A stretch of 64,000 bases of DNA, taken from the NCBI GenBank assembly GCA_030123565.1, contig CP126122.1, positions 3,176,800-3,240,799 on the forward strand, written 5' to 3'. Numbering within the stretch: the stretch's first letter is position 1; each line of letters begins with the position of its first letter. Below the pieces are notes generated by a model that did not search any database, was not told the DNA's origin, and saw nothing but the letters and a program-made list of their open reading frames with translations. Shown piece by piece: positions 1 through 7,990 of this stretch. The position numbers and the translations under genes were made by a program. The DNA is from Nitrospira sp. GTDB lineage: Bacteria; Nitrospirota; Nitrospiria; Nitrospirales; Nitrospiraceae.

Positions 1-278
1 TAGTCTTTCATCTTTTCCTTCATTTCCTTCATCTTCCCCTTGGCCCGTTCGCCCGCGCCCTTCACGTTGCCCTTGGCACGCTCCAACTCGGCCTTGGCAT
101 CGTTCCCCTTCATTTCTTCCTTGAGCGCCTTGGCCTCGCCCTTCATTTCCTCTACATCAGCCTTCATCTCAGCCTTGCCCTTTTCGACCTTGGCTTTCGT
201 CTCTCCCGCCTCAGCAGAGAGAGCGAAGCCAGCCAATAGCCAGACGCCGACCAGCGATGCCGTCATGAATGTGCGCAT
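1..278 (-). CDS. Lys/Glu-rich exported coiled-coil protein (3' end outside window)
   Basis: An open frame runs from ATG at 278 to the window edge, about 92 residues, with no stop seen. A GGAGGAC ribosome-binding site precedes the ATG. Residues 1-23 form a signal peptide (MRTFMTASLVGVWLLAGF followed by ALSAEA). The rest is almost only Lys, Glu, Ala, Met and Gly in heptad-like runs such as EEMKGEAKALKEEMKG, so it should be a long charged helix or coiled coil, probably periplasmic. I recognise no family. The upstream neighbour, after a 638-bp gap, is a divergent exported BON protein, so an envelope stress role is possible but is inference only. Confidence 0.7.
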   Translation of the reverse strand, partial: MRTFMTASLVGVWLLAGFALSAEAGETKAKVEKGKAEMKADVEEMKGEAKALKEEMKGNDAKAELERAKGNVKGAGERAKGKMKEMKEKMKD

Positions 279-916
279 ACCGTCCTCCATCCAGATAGTA
301 CAGGGTGAGTAGCTTCTGTACCTTGTACCGTCATTACGGACGGGACAGTACTAGAGAAATCCCCAGCCTGGCCCAGGAAGTCTACCGACTTTCCAGGGAC
401 CTTGGCCATGACCATAGGTCCCCGATGACACCCCTTCCACATGCCTACAGCAGTGACACCCGAGCCGGCATTATAGTGCTTGACGCCGCTGTCCATTGCG
501 CGTAGCGTGACGTTGTGATGTATGAAGCTCCGCTGACTGTCCTATCCCTCGCGCTTCCTGTTTCTTCATACGCGTGATCGATTCCCCAGTCTCCGCCGCT
601 CCTGCGCCAGAGTCTTTCTGAACCGTCGTTTGTCTAGCGTCACGGCCTGTTCATGGACCTCCGCCGTGACCCTGGCCCTGCGCCAGAGGGCTGTTCGACT
701 CACGCCTGCTGCTCCATAGAAAGGAGTTCACGGTGCTCTACTGCGCACTGATGTGTTTAACGGTACGGCGAGAAGAAGCATGAGCTGATGACGTGGGCGG
801 ACCACTGGCATCAAACCTCGACGCCGGACGCCGTGGGGACAAAGGCTCCCTGAATGGATGCAATCGACGAGAGACGTCTCACAACCTACTTTTACCGTTC
901 AATGAAGGAGAAAATG
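279..916. other. 638-bp divergent intergenic region, no gene seen
   Basis: This stretch separates the minus-strand Lys-rich protein from the plus-strand BON protein and should hold both promoters. Short open frames here have no ribosome-binding site or recognisable protein character. The phrase CTGCGCCAGAG occurs near 602 and again near 673. I could not assign a convincing -35/-10 pair. Confidence 0.5.
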
Positions 917-1474
917 ATGCACACACGCCACGTACTGACCCTCTGCACAGCATTGGTTTTCGGTGGGACACTGATCGCCGGATCGGCTCATGCGCTCGGC
1001 AAGGCGGACGAGAAGACGCCGATCAACGACTCGTGGATCACGGCGAAGACCAAGATTGCACTGTTCGCCGATTCCCGGGTGAAGGGAAGCGAGATCAACG
1101 TCGAGACCAGCCAAGGGGCGATGATGATCCGGGGCAAGGTTGATTCCGACGCAGAAAAACATGCGGCGGAAGGGATTGCCAAAGGGATCGACGGCGTCAA
1201 GTCGGTGAAGAACGACTTGCAGGTGGTGGCCCCATCCAAGCGCGAGGCGACGGATGACAAGGATGATGCCATCACAGCCCGCGTCAACGAGCAGATGGCG
1301 AAGGACTCTCAGCTGAAGAAAGCCGGCATTCATGCGCAAACGAATGCAGGAGTCGTCTCGCTGACCGGCGAGGTTCAGGACCTCATGACCAGCGCCGAGG
1401 CCTCTTGGACCGCCTGGCAGGTCCCCGGCGTGAAGTCAGTGAAGAACGATCTCACGGTGAAAGAGAAGGCCTAA
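917..1474 (+). CDS. Exported protein with two BON domains (OsmY-like)
   Basis: The protein has a signal peptide (cleavage likely after GSAHA) and two consecutive BON domains, each about 65 residues and ending in the same phrase GVKSVKNDL. BON domains bind phospholipid membranes, and OsmY-type proteins are periplasmic proteins induced by osmotic or envelope stress. AAGGAG at 905-910 fits the second of two adjacent ATG codons (914 and 917), so 917 is chosen. It is followed by DUF2934 and Hsp20 genes on the same strand, which reads as a stress cluster. Periplasmic location is well supported; the precise function is not known. Confidence 0.85.
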   Translation: MHTRHVLTLCTALVFGGTLIAGSAHALGKADEKTPINDSWITAKTKIALFADSRVKGSEINVETSQGAMMIRGKVDSDAEKHAAEGIAKGIDGVKSVKNDLQVVAPSKREATDDKDDAITARVNEQMAKDSQLKKAGIHAQTNAGVVSLTGEVQDLMTSAEASWTAWQVPGVKSVKNDLTVKEKA

Positions 1475-1597
1475 GGATTTCACTCCCAAGACAGACAAGC
1501 TCTCCGTCCGCCGATATCCGACACAATGGTGTCGGCGGACGACAGGGCCTCTGGTTGAGTCGATCACCATGGACACGCTTCAAAAAGGAGACACACG

Positions 1598-1816
1598 ATG
1601 ATGGATACCGATGTCAGTAGAACCACGTTACAACGGGCCGGCACGTCCCACCCCAGCCACAGCAGCGAGAAACCAGGCCAAGTGACTGCGGTTGAGCACG
1701 GCCGCATCGCGCAACGAGCCTACGAGCTGTATGTCAAACGGGGACGGCAGGATGGCCAGGCCCTGGAAGACTGGTTGAGCGCAGAACGTCAGATGGCCGG
1801 CGCAGCAGGGAAGTAG
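1598..1816 (+). CDS. DUF2934 domain protein
   Basis: A 72-residue soluble protein. The C-terminal half (residues 32-68: RIAQRAYELYVKRGRQDG followed by QALEDWLSAERQ) has the pattern of DUF2934, a short helical domain of unknown function common in Nitrospira and proteobacteria and often found beside stress genes. The N-terminal 30 residues are polar and probably disordered. AAGGAG lies 7 bases before ATG 1598. It sits 123 bp after the BON gene and 57 bp before hsp20, so the three may be co-transcribed. Confidence 0.8.
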   Translation: MMDTDVSRTTLQRAGTSHPSHSSEKPGQVTAVEHGRIAQRAYELYVKRGRQDGQALEDWLSAERQMAGAAGK

Positions 1817-1873
1817 CCCACTCGCCAGCCTGGTCGGGTGAAGTCCACGTCGATCACAAGAGGAGATGAGGCC

Positions 1874-2347
1874 ATGAACACACTTGTACGATGGGATCCA
1901 TTCAAAATTCAGTGGAATCCTTCAAAGGAACGGGACGATCTTGAGAGCCGATTAACCGCGATCTTGGGACATCGGACGTCCACAGGGAATGGAGGTAAGG
2001 AGGCCCTGACGGTCGCCGAGTGGTCGCCGCTGGTGGACATTGTGGAAAACGAGCAGGAATACCTCATCAAAGCCGAGTTGCCGGAAGTGAAAAAAGAAGA
2101 CGTGCGGCTCACGGTGGAGGACGAGGTCCTGACGATCTCCGGCGAACGGAAGTTCGAGAAGGAAGAAAAAGGGAGAAAGCATCACCGGATCGAACGCGCC
2201 TACGGGAGCTTCGTCCGCAGCTTCTCACTCCCGGAGGATGCGGATGGGAGCAAGGTCACCGCCGACTATAAGGACGGGGTGCTCCATGTGCATCTCCCGA
2301 AATCCGAGAAAGCGAAACCCAAATCTATCGAGATCAAGGTTTCCTAA
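1874..2347 (+). CDS. Hsp20 / alpha-crystallin small heat-shock protein
   Basis: An ATP-independent holdase chaperone of 157 residues. The alpha-crystallin domain runs from about residue 48 (WSPLVDIVENEQEYLIKAEL) to 145, including the conserved GVLHVHLPK beta strand; the C-terminal tail KPKSIEIKV supplies the I-x-I motif used for oligomer docking. The start is ATG 1874, 8 bases after AGGAG; an earlier in-frame alternative start at 1838 lacks a comparable site. No CIRCE element or clear sigma-32 promoter was seen. A strong hairpin follows the stop codon. Confidence 0.95.
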   Translation: MNTLVRWDPFKIQWNPSKERDDLESRLTAILGHRTSTGNGGKEALTVAEWSPLVDIVENEQEYLIKAELPEVKKEDVRLTVEDEVLTISGERKFEKEEKGRKHHRIERAYGSFVRSFSLPEDADGSKVTADYKDGVLHVHLPKSEKAKPKSIEIKVS

Positions 2348-2379
2348 TGTCCCACCTCTGAATCCGGCGGAATATTCTG

Positions 2380-2427
2380 CGCCTCGTGAGATGCCCTCAG
2401 GTAGTGAGGGAGGACATCCACGAGGCG
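2380..2427. terminator. Long stem-loop downstream of hsp20
   Basis: CGCCTCGTG (2380-2388) pairs with CACGAGGCG (2419-2427); inside it GATG pairs with CATC and CCCTCA (2394-2399) pairs with TGAGGG (2405-2410) around a GGTAG loop. This makes about 19 paired bases with one small internal bulge. It starts 32 bases after the hsp20 stop. There is no U tract on either strand, so it could be a Rho-assisted terminator or an mRNA-stabilising hairpin rather than a classic intrinsic terminator. Confidence 0.5.
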
Positions 2428-2518
2428 AAAGGGTGGCCTACGACGCCGATCACGATGACAAGCGCTTTGTGCCGCCCAGAGACAAGACACGCTTCTTGGC
2501 GTATTGACCAATCCTTCC

Positions 2519-4063
2519 TCACGCTCGCTGTCTCTTAAACAGGTCGGTCACAGTCTGAATCGTATCCGCCTGCTCTGGCGACTTGTCGAGGCGGTACCGT
2601 TTGACGCGGGCGAACCGCAGGGCCAGGCCGGCTGGATAGCGAGGTGACTCCTGCACGTCACTGAACGCAATTTCGACCACGAGTTCGGGGCGGACAGAGA
2701 CGGTGTAGCCGTCGCGGTGCGTTTCGAGCGAGAGGAGTTTCTCGGTCTGCCGGCGCAACAGCTCGTCGGTCAGACCCTTGAAGGTCTTGCCGAGCATTAC
2801 GAACCGGCCACTCCCGGCATCGCGCGCGCCCAGATGAAGATTGGACAACCAACCTTGGCGACGGCCGTGCCCCCATTCGGCGGCGAGAACCACCAGATCG
2901 AGGGTGACGGCTTCCTTCACCTTCAGCCAGTGGGCGCCTCGTTGCCCTGCTCGATAGGGTGCCGCCAACGATTTTGCCATGATGCCTTCATGGCCTGCCG
3001 CCAGGGCTCGCTGAAAAAACTCCTGCGCCTCGTTGATCTCGTTCGTCAACAGACGCGGCACGGCGGCAGAAGAAGCCGTGGCCAACAGCTGCGCGCTCCG
3101 CTCATGGTAAGGGCGGTCCACCAACGGTTCCCCGTCCAGATAGAGGAGATCGAACATGAACGGCGTGAGCGGGATTTCCTGCCTCAACGCCTCGACCTCC
3201 TTGCTCCGGCCAAGCCGGCGCATGGTCACTTGAAAGGGGTGGGGCCGGCCATCAGGCCTCAAAGCCAGCGCCTCGCCGTCCGACACGGCTTCGCGTGCCG
3301 GGAGTGCTTGCGCCCATTCCACTATTTCAGGCAGCCGTTCTGTGACATCCTGCAACTGCCGGGTAAAGATGCGAACAGCTTCACCGCCCTTGTGGACTTG
3401 AATACGCGCGCCGTCGAGCTTGTATTCCAGGGCGGCCTCATCCAGTCGCGACAGCGCCTCCTCGACATCCTCGGCACTGTCGGCCAACATGGGCGAGACC
3501 GGCTTGAAGAGTTGCAGCGAGAAGCGAGCCAAGCTGCCTGGCCCTTCTTCTAATGCCGCACGGGCGACCTCCCCGATATCGCCGGAGAACATGAAGGCCT
3601 GCCTCACATCGGACACAGTCCGCTCCGCCGCCGTCGCGATGGCCTCAAGCACCAATCCTTCAAGCGCACCCTGACGAATCTCGCCTACCAGCAGCCGCGC
3701 GAGAAATTGGCGCTCGTCGGGAGTCGCGCGTGTGAAGAGCCGGGCGAGTTCGGCGATCCTGCGTTCGGTTGAACCGGAACCTTGGGCAGCCGACACTGCG
3801 GCAAAGGCCTGATCGACATCCGACAGCGTCAGCGGCTCGCCGATCGGCGGACCTTCGGCCATGGCCTTTTGCATGACCGCCCATCCGACACCGATCTTTC
3901 CCTGCGGCAATGATCCCGCCAGATACAGCGCCGCCAGTTTGATCTCGCGCTCATGGGTCTCCCGCGTGCGCCGCAGCAGCTCGGCAATCAGACGCACCTT
4001 TTCCGTTTTCTTGGGAGTCTCCCGAACTTGGTGCACGGCCCGTACCAACCGCGCGAGTTCCAT
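2519..4063 (-). CDS. lig: ATP-dependent DNA ligase (archaeal LigB/Lig1 type)
   Basis: Seals nicks in DNA using ATP, unlike the NAD-dependent LigA used in bacterial replication. At 514 residues it has the N-terminal DNA-binding helical domain, the adenylation domain with motif I EYKLDGARIQVH (Lys about 215 receives AMP), and the C-terminal OB domain with the motif V region HEGIMAKSL then HWLKVK. ATG 4063 is chosen because MELARLVRAVH starts the family-like sequence; a TTG 36 bases upstream is in frame but lacks a ribosome-binding site. It stands alone, with no Ku or LigD polymerase gene, so a general repair role is more likely than classical NHEJ. Confidence 0.93.
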   Translation of the reverse strand: MELARLVRAVHQVRETPKKTEKVRLIAELLRRTRETHEREIKLAALYLAGSLPQGKIGVGWAVMQKAMAEGPPIGEPLTLSDVDQAFAAVSAAQGSGSTERRIAELARLFTRATPDERQFLARLLVGEIRQGALEGLVLEAIATAAERTVSDVRQAFMFSGDIGEVARAALEEGPGSLARFSLQLFKPVSPMLADSAEDVEEALSRLDEAALEYKLDGARIQVHKGGEAVRIFTRQLQDVTERLPEIVEWAQALPAREAVSDGEALALRPDGRPHPFQVTMRRLGRSKEVEALRQEIPLTPFMFDLLYLDGEPLVDRPYHERSAQLLATASSAAVPRLLTNEINEAQEFFQRALAAGHEGIMAKSLAAPYRAGQRGAHWLKVKEAVTLDLVVLAAEWGHGRRQGWLSNLHLGARDAGSGRFVMLGKTFKGLTDELLRRQTEKLLSLETHRDGYTVSVRPELVVEIAFSDVQESPRYPAGLALRFARVKRYRLDKSPEQADTIQTVTDLFKRQRA

Positions 4064-4227
4064 ACGGTTCACTCTACTGTCCGCTGCAAGGCCCGACAAG
4101 GGGCAGGCAAACCATCAGACATTCCGGCTCCGTCCAAGATGGGCTTGCATTAGCCGGGGAAATTCCGCAAGCTGGTTTTCAGGCCATCATGCAACGGCCA
4201 TTCACACTTTCACCAAGGAGGAACCTC

Positions 4228-4662
4228 ATGCGACAGGTGCTACTCGCCGGCGTCATCGGGCTGGTGCTGCTCACGTCGAGTGGATGCAGTTACCTCTTCT
4301 ATCCCCATGCGAAGGAGTTTTCGGAGAAAGCGAAAGGCGCCAACAGCGTCGAGACCCTCGTCAACCTGACCAACATGATGGAAGCGAGCGCCAAGGCCGG
4401 TCAGAACGGAACCGGGCATGACCAAGCCTTGAACGACCTGCATAACCAGTTCCACGCCTTCGACAACTCCCTCTGCTGCGTCGAAAAAGAAAAACGCGCG
4501 ACGCCGGCCTATGCCCTGGCCGTGACGCACAACAAGGAGCTGTGGGCGATTTTCAAACGGACCTGGAAGTTCAAGGATGACCAACCCCAGCGCAGTCAGC
4601 ATCTGGAGCTGTTTGCCGCCGAAGTGCGGGAATTGCGTGAGTCGCTCCAAGCCTTGCGCTAG
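4228..4662 (+). CDS. Small lipoprotein of unknown function
   Basis: A 144-residue protein with a lipoprotein signal: MRQVLLAGVIGLVLLTSSGC, the Cys at residue 20 being the lipidation site. The mature part is helical and hydrophilic, with a CC pair near residue 85 (SLCCVEKEK) and a Leu/Glu-rich C-terminal helix. AAGGAGG lies just upstream of ATG 4228. No family is recognised. An in-frame start at 4189 would bury the signal sequence and is rejected. A perfect 52-bp palindrome lies between this gene and the next. Confidence 0.8.
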   Translation: MRQVLLAGVIGLVLLTSSGCSYLFYPHAKEFSEKAKGANSVETLVNLTNMMEASAKAGQNGTGHDQALNDLHNQFHAFDNSLCCVEKEKRATPAYALAVTHNKELWAIFKRTWKFKDDQPQRSQHLELFAAEVRELRESLQALR

Positions 4663-4705
4663 CGCCCTGTCTCTGCAGTTCGTGAAATTGATCCGCGTGG
4701 CTGCT

Positions 4706-4757
4706 CCCCCTCACCGTCTCCTCTCCTCCCGAGGGAGGAGAGGAGACGGTGAGGGGG
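4706..4757. repeat. Perfect 25-bp inverted repeat with 2-base loop
   Basis: CCCCCTCACCGTCTCCTCTC then CTCCC (4706-4730) is the exact reverse complement of 4733-4757, separated only by GA. It lies between a lipoprotein stop codon (4662) and the TfoX-like gene (4794). The purine/pyrimidine-split arms resemble REP/BIME-type palindromes or a bidirectional terminator. No T tract follows. No second copy was noticed in this window. Confidence 0.85.
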
Positions 4758-4793
4758 CGAACGGCGAATAACCCGGCCTGCTTATGGAGAAAC

Positions 4794-5102
4794 ATGGAGC
4801 CCGACGGCTTCAAAGACTTCGTGCTGGACCAATTGCATGGGGTGCGCGGTGTCACATGCCGCGCCATGTTCGGCGGATATGGTCTCTATCGACGAGCGAC
4901 CTTCTTCGGCATCATCCACAAGGGCCGCCTCTACTTCAAAACCAACGAGTCCACGCGACCGGACTACCAGGCCCGCGGCATGCAGCCCTTCCACCCCAAC
5001 AGCAAACAGACGCTCACCAATTACTACGAAGTGCCGATCGAGGTTGTGGAAAACGCGGAGGACCTCACCATGTGGGCGGAGGCTGCGACCAGTTCATGCT
5101 AG
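4794..5102 (+). CDS. TfoX/Sxy N-terminal domain protein
   Basis: A 102-residue single-domain protein matching the TfoX N-terminal family: FKDFVLDQLHGVRGVTCRAM followed by FGGYGLYRRATFFGIIHKG and LYFKTNEST. Full-length Sxy/TfoX regulates natural competence in gammaproteobacteria, but stand-alone N-terminal domains such as this one are widespread and have no proven function. ATG 4794 has GGAGA just upstream. It ends 15 bp before the stop of the convergent phosphoesterase gene. Confidence 0.88.
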   Translation: MEPDGFKDFVLDQLHGVRGVTCRAMFGGYGLYRRATFFGIIHKGRLYFKTNESTRPDYQARGMQPFHPNSKQTLTNYYEVPIEVVENAEDLTMWAEAATSSC

Positions 5103-5117
5103 GCATGCAGCCTCGCC

Positions 5118-6185
5118 TCACACCATGTCGAGTACACCGGTGATCGGAAAGTGGTCGCTGAAACCGGGGTCTGTGATCATGCCGTTTTTTCTCACCAATC
5201 CTTTGGGGCGCTTCTTGTCACCGGGAGCCATCACCGCCTGTTTGAAAATCTGGACTGCGTCGGCCTTCCACTTCAGTTGTTGCTTGCCGAAGTACAGGCC
5301 CTTCGAGACGATGAATTGATCCAGGACGTTCATCGTATTCGTCGCGTCCGAATAGTAGTGTGTGCCCTCATCCGGGCGGCCAAGGAACGTACCCATCCCG
5401 TTGAAGAGGTAGGCCTCTTTCTTGAGATAGTCGGAAAGCGCCGGGATGGCGGTTCCGTTTGACGTCTTGATGTCTTCTTCCAAACGATCGATGCCGGTCG
5501 AAGCCTGCAGGTAGTCCACGATGCTGCGACAGTAGGGCTCGTCATTGAAGTCGCCCATCAACAGGACATTGCGGTTCCATTGGGCATTGATCTCCGCCAG
5601 GGTCGGTTTCACCGGGTCGGTCCACCCGGTACGGGGCAGTTTGAGGATGTTATCCACCAGGCGCCCCGCATGTTCCGCAACCGTGATTCGAAATGGTTCC
5701 GTTTCGTAGGTGCCGTTCATACGAGAGGGCCAATGATTGACGAAGACGACAAGTTCGGCGTTGTTACTCTTCACCTTCAAGTGGACCTCATAGATGTCGC
5801 GCGTCGGGTACCGCAGGTGGATCACATGCGGGATCGGTTCTGCCGTCAAATCGAAGACACTCGTTCGGAAGAGGAGCGAGGTATCGATCCCGCGTTTATC
5901 TGAAGACTCGTGGTGCGCGATGGCATAGTCGTTCCCCGGCAGGTTGGCGGTCAGGTCTTCCAGCACCTTCTTGTTTTCCACCTCGCAGACCCCGAGGAGG
6001 TCCGGCATCAACCCATTGTGCATCTGCGCGACCACCTGGGCCAGATTGATCAGTTTCTTTTGGTACATCTCCTCGGTCCAACCATGGGCCGGCGTAAACT
6101 CGAAGTCGAGCGCGATGTCGGATGGGTCCGTCGTGGCATCGAAGAGATTCTCGACGTTCCAGAATGCGACCTTGATCTGAGACAT
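5118..6185 (-). CDS. Endonuclease/exonuclease/phosphatase family protein
   Basis: A 355-residue hydrolase with the EEP fold (DNase I, AP endonuclease, inositol phosphatase relatives). The catalytic motifs appear in order: WNVENL (9-14), GVCEVEN with the metal-binding Glu (65-71), the HW pair at 151-152, GDFND (211-215) and SDHFP near the C-terminus. No signal peptide is seen, so it is probably cytoplasmic. The substrate cannot be told from sequence; a phosphodiesterase or nuclease activity is likely. AAGGAGGAAGG precedes ATG 6185. It converges with the TfoX-like gene. Confidence 0.9.
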   Translation of the reverse strand: MSQIKVAFWNVENLFDATTDPSDIALDFEFTPAHGWTEEMYQKKLINLAQVVAQMHNGLMPDLLGVCEVENKKVLEDLTANLPGNDYAIAHHESSDKRGIDTSLLFRTSVFDLTAEPIPHVIHLRYPTRDIYEVHLKVKSNNAELVVFVNHWPSRMNGTYETEPFRITVAEHAGRLVDNILKLPRTGWTDPVKPTLAEINAQWNRNVLLMGDFNDEPYCRSIVDYLQASTGIDRLEEDIKTSNGTAIPALSDYLKKEAYLFNGMGTFLGRPDEGTHYYSDATNTMNVLDQFIVSKGLYFGKQQLKWKADAVQIFKQAVMAPGDKKRPKGLVRKNGMITDPGFSDHFPITGVLDMV

Positions 6186-6415
6186 AGCCTTCCTCCTTGT
6201 CTCTCATTCAGCCGCCACGTTCAGGAAGAAGCACACATCATGCCGGGAGCTTCGCCCCTTGAACATCGGCGCGAGACCAGACTTTTCAACGACATGGTAA
6301 GATCACTGAGAAGCGATACCCATGCTCTCTGTATCTCGATCGATAGGGCTGTATCGAAATACATACGACCTTCACCTCGGCAACGTTCGACCCATCGGCT
6401 GTGACCATCGCGAAA

Positions 6416-6979
6416 ATGTCATCATCCAGCCCCTGCCCCAAGCTCTGGACGGTCGGCCACTCCACCCGTTCGAGCGAGGAGTTTGTGGCCCTCCTACTGG
6501 CTTACGAGATCCACCGCCTCATCGATATCCGCCGGTATCCTGGCTCGCGGCGGTACCCGCACTTCAATTCGGATTGTCTCGCAGAAAGTCTCAGCGCAGC
6601 GGGACTGGGCTATGAACACCTACCCGAGTTGGGCGGTCGCCGTAGGGCCAGGTCAGACTCTCCCAACGGCGGCTGGAAGAATACAAGCTTTCGCGGCTAT
6701 GCGGATTATATGCAGACGGAAGAGTTTCGGCGGGCCGTCGAGGAGTTGATCGCCTGCGGCAACAAAGAACGGACGGTGATCATGTGTGCGGAAGCGGTGC
6801 CCTGGCGTTGCCATCGGTCGTTGGTGGCCGATGCCCTCCTGATTCGCGGTTGGGAGATCACTCATATCCTAGGCACGGGCCAGGCTCAGCTCCATCGCCT
6901 CACCTCCTTTGCAGTCGTGCAAGGCGACCGGCTTGTCTATCCTGCCCCTGCCGCCGATACCCCGCCTCGTCTGTTCTGA
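6416..6979 (+). CDS. DUF488 family protein
   Basis: A 187-residue protein with the DUF488 signature: LWTVGHSTRSSEEF at the N-terminus, then LIDIRRYPGSRRYPHFN, and ERTVIMCAEAVPWRCHRSLV in the middle, whose Cys/His cluster is typical of the family. The molecular function is unknown; members often sit near stress or DNA-processing genes. ATG 6416 is used; GTG 6401 is an in-frame alternative and neither has a strong ribosome-binding site. Confidence 0.85.
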   Translation: MSSSSPCPKLWTVGHSTRSSEEFVALLLAYEIHRLIDIRRYPGSRRYPHFNSDCLAESLSAAGLGYEHLPELGGRRRARSDSPNGGWKNTSFRGYADYMQTEEFRRAVEELIACGNKERTVIMCAEAVPWRCHRSLVADALLIRGWEITHILGTGQAQLHRLTSFAVVQGDRLVYPAPAADTPPRLF

Positions 6980-7029
6980 GCAGCCCCTTTCATTGCGCTC
7001 ATGCCCGCGTTTCGTCACACTGGGAAACG

Positions 7030-7434
7030 ATGTGGTATCGACTCGGCGCCGATTTCGTGCTGCTCATCCATCTGGCCTTCGTGCTGTTCGTCGTGGCGGG
7101 CGGGCTGCTGGTCTTGAAATGGCCGCGTCTGGCGTGGCTGCACCTGCCGGCGGTGGTCTGGGGCGCGCTCGTCGAGTTCACCGGGTGGATCTGTCCGCTC
7201 ACCCCGCTCGAAAATTCCTTGCGGGCCCTGGGTGGAGAGTCTGCCTACGGCTCCGACTTCAGTGGCCGTTACCTGCTGCCCGTTCTCTACCCAACCGGCC
7301 TCACCAGCGACCTGCAGGTGGTCCTTGGAACGGGACTGTTGGCGGCCAACGTAGCGCTGTACAGCTGGCTATGGCGGCGGAGGAAGGTGCGCGTGGGTTC
7401 TAACCGATCGGCTCGTTGTTGGAAGAAGACATGA
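7030..7434 (+). CDS. DUF2784 integral membrane protein
   Basis: A 134-residue membrane protein with about four hydrophobic helices. The N-terminus MWYRLGADFVLLIHLAFVLF and the central GALVEFTGWICPLTPLENSL are characteristic of DUF2784, an uncharacterised inner-membrane family. Its last 35 bases overlap the 3' end of the convergent anti-sigma gene, so the tail RSARCWKKT is encoded within the other gene. The start ATG 7030 is preceded by TGGGAAACG only. Confidence 0.85.
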   Translation: MWYRLGADFVLLIHLAFVLFVVAGGLLVLKWPRLAWLHLPAVVWGALVEFTGWICPLTPLENSLRALGGESAYGSDFSGRYLLPVLYPTGLTSDLQVVLGTGLLAANVALYSWLWRRRKVRVGSNRSARCWKKT

Positions 7435-7990
7435 CGAGGGCGAGACAACCATGCTCGCTGTATGTAATCGGATGGACCGACGCCGGTTCCGCCCGGTGGT
7501 AGTCGCCGGCCTGGAGCTGCTCTCCAGCGCAGACACAGCAGCCTTCCAGGACGTAAAACTCCTCCACCTGCTCATGTCGATGGGCGCTGAACCGTCCCCC
7601 CGGAGCAAGCCTTACCAACGTCGTCACACGGTGGGCTGCAGAATCGTAGTAGAGCACCTTGATCGACAAACCAGGTTCCACCTCCCGCCAATCCCCCTCC
7701 GACGCCCGTACGAAAACGAAAGGCTTGGCGGCCGGTGCTTCTTGCGGTTCGGCCGCAATGCGCGCCATGAGCCGTTCCTTGAGGGACGCGGGTGGGGCAA
7801 TCATAGCCCCGGCGAACGCCAACTCGGCGGACACATCCTGAAAAGCCCCTACCAAACCGTGAACCCCACCGGATGCTGTGTCGAGCGACCACTCAAACTG
7901 TTTGGCTTCCACATCGCCGAGCGCACCAAGGGCATAGAGCGCGGCCTGTTCTTCCACTGTTGAATCACGATGACGAGGATCGTCCGTCAT
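7400..7990 (-). CDS. Cupin anti-sigma factor (ChrR-like)
   Basis: Probable anti-sigma factor for the ECF sigma factor encoded just upstream; the two genes overlap by ATGA (7987-7990). Residues 1-60 match the anti-sigma domain (EEQAALYALGALGDVEAKQF), but the usual zinc ligands are missing: where homologues have H..C..C this has SLDTASGGVHG. Residues 95-190 form a ChrR-type cupin with likely metal ligands in AHRHEQVEEFYVLEG and a later His in SVHPI. In Rhodobacter RpoE-ChrR the pair senses singlet oxygen; that stimulus here is inference. Confidence 0.85.
   Translation of the reverse strand: MTDDPRHRDSTVEEQAALYALGALGDVEAKQFEWSLDTASGGVHGLVGAFQDVSAELAFAGAMIAPPASLKERLMARIAAEPQEAPAAKPFVFVRASEGDWREVEPGLSIKVLYYDSAAHRVTTLVRLAPGGRFSAHRHEQVEEFYVLEGCCVCAGEQLQAGDYHRAEPASVHPITYSEHGCLALVMSSSNNEPIG

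Noticed and set aside
263-505. Short open frames on both strands upstream of the BON gene
   Set aside because: No ribosome-binding site and low-complexity translations; treated as intergenic.
2238-2507. An 89-codon plus-strand frame overlapping the hsp20 3' end, or a shorter 38-codon version
   Set aside because: No ribosome-binding site, and the middle is occupied by a strong stem-loop.
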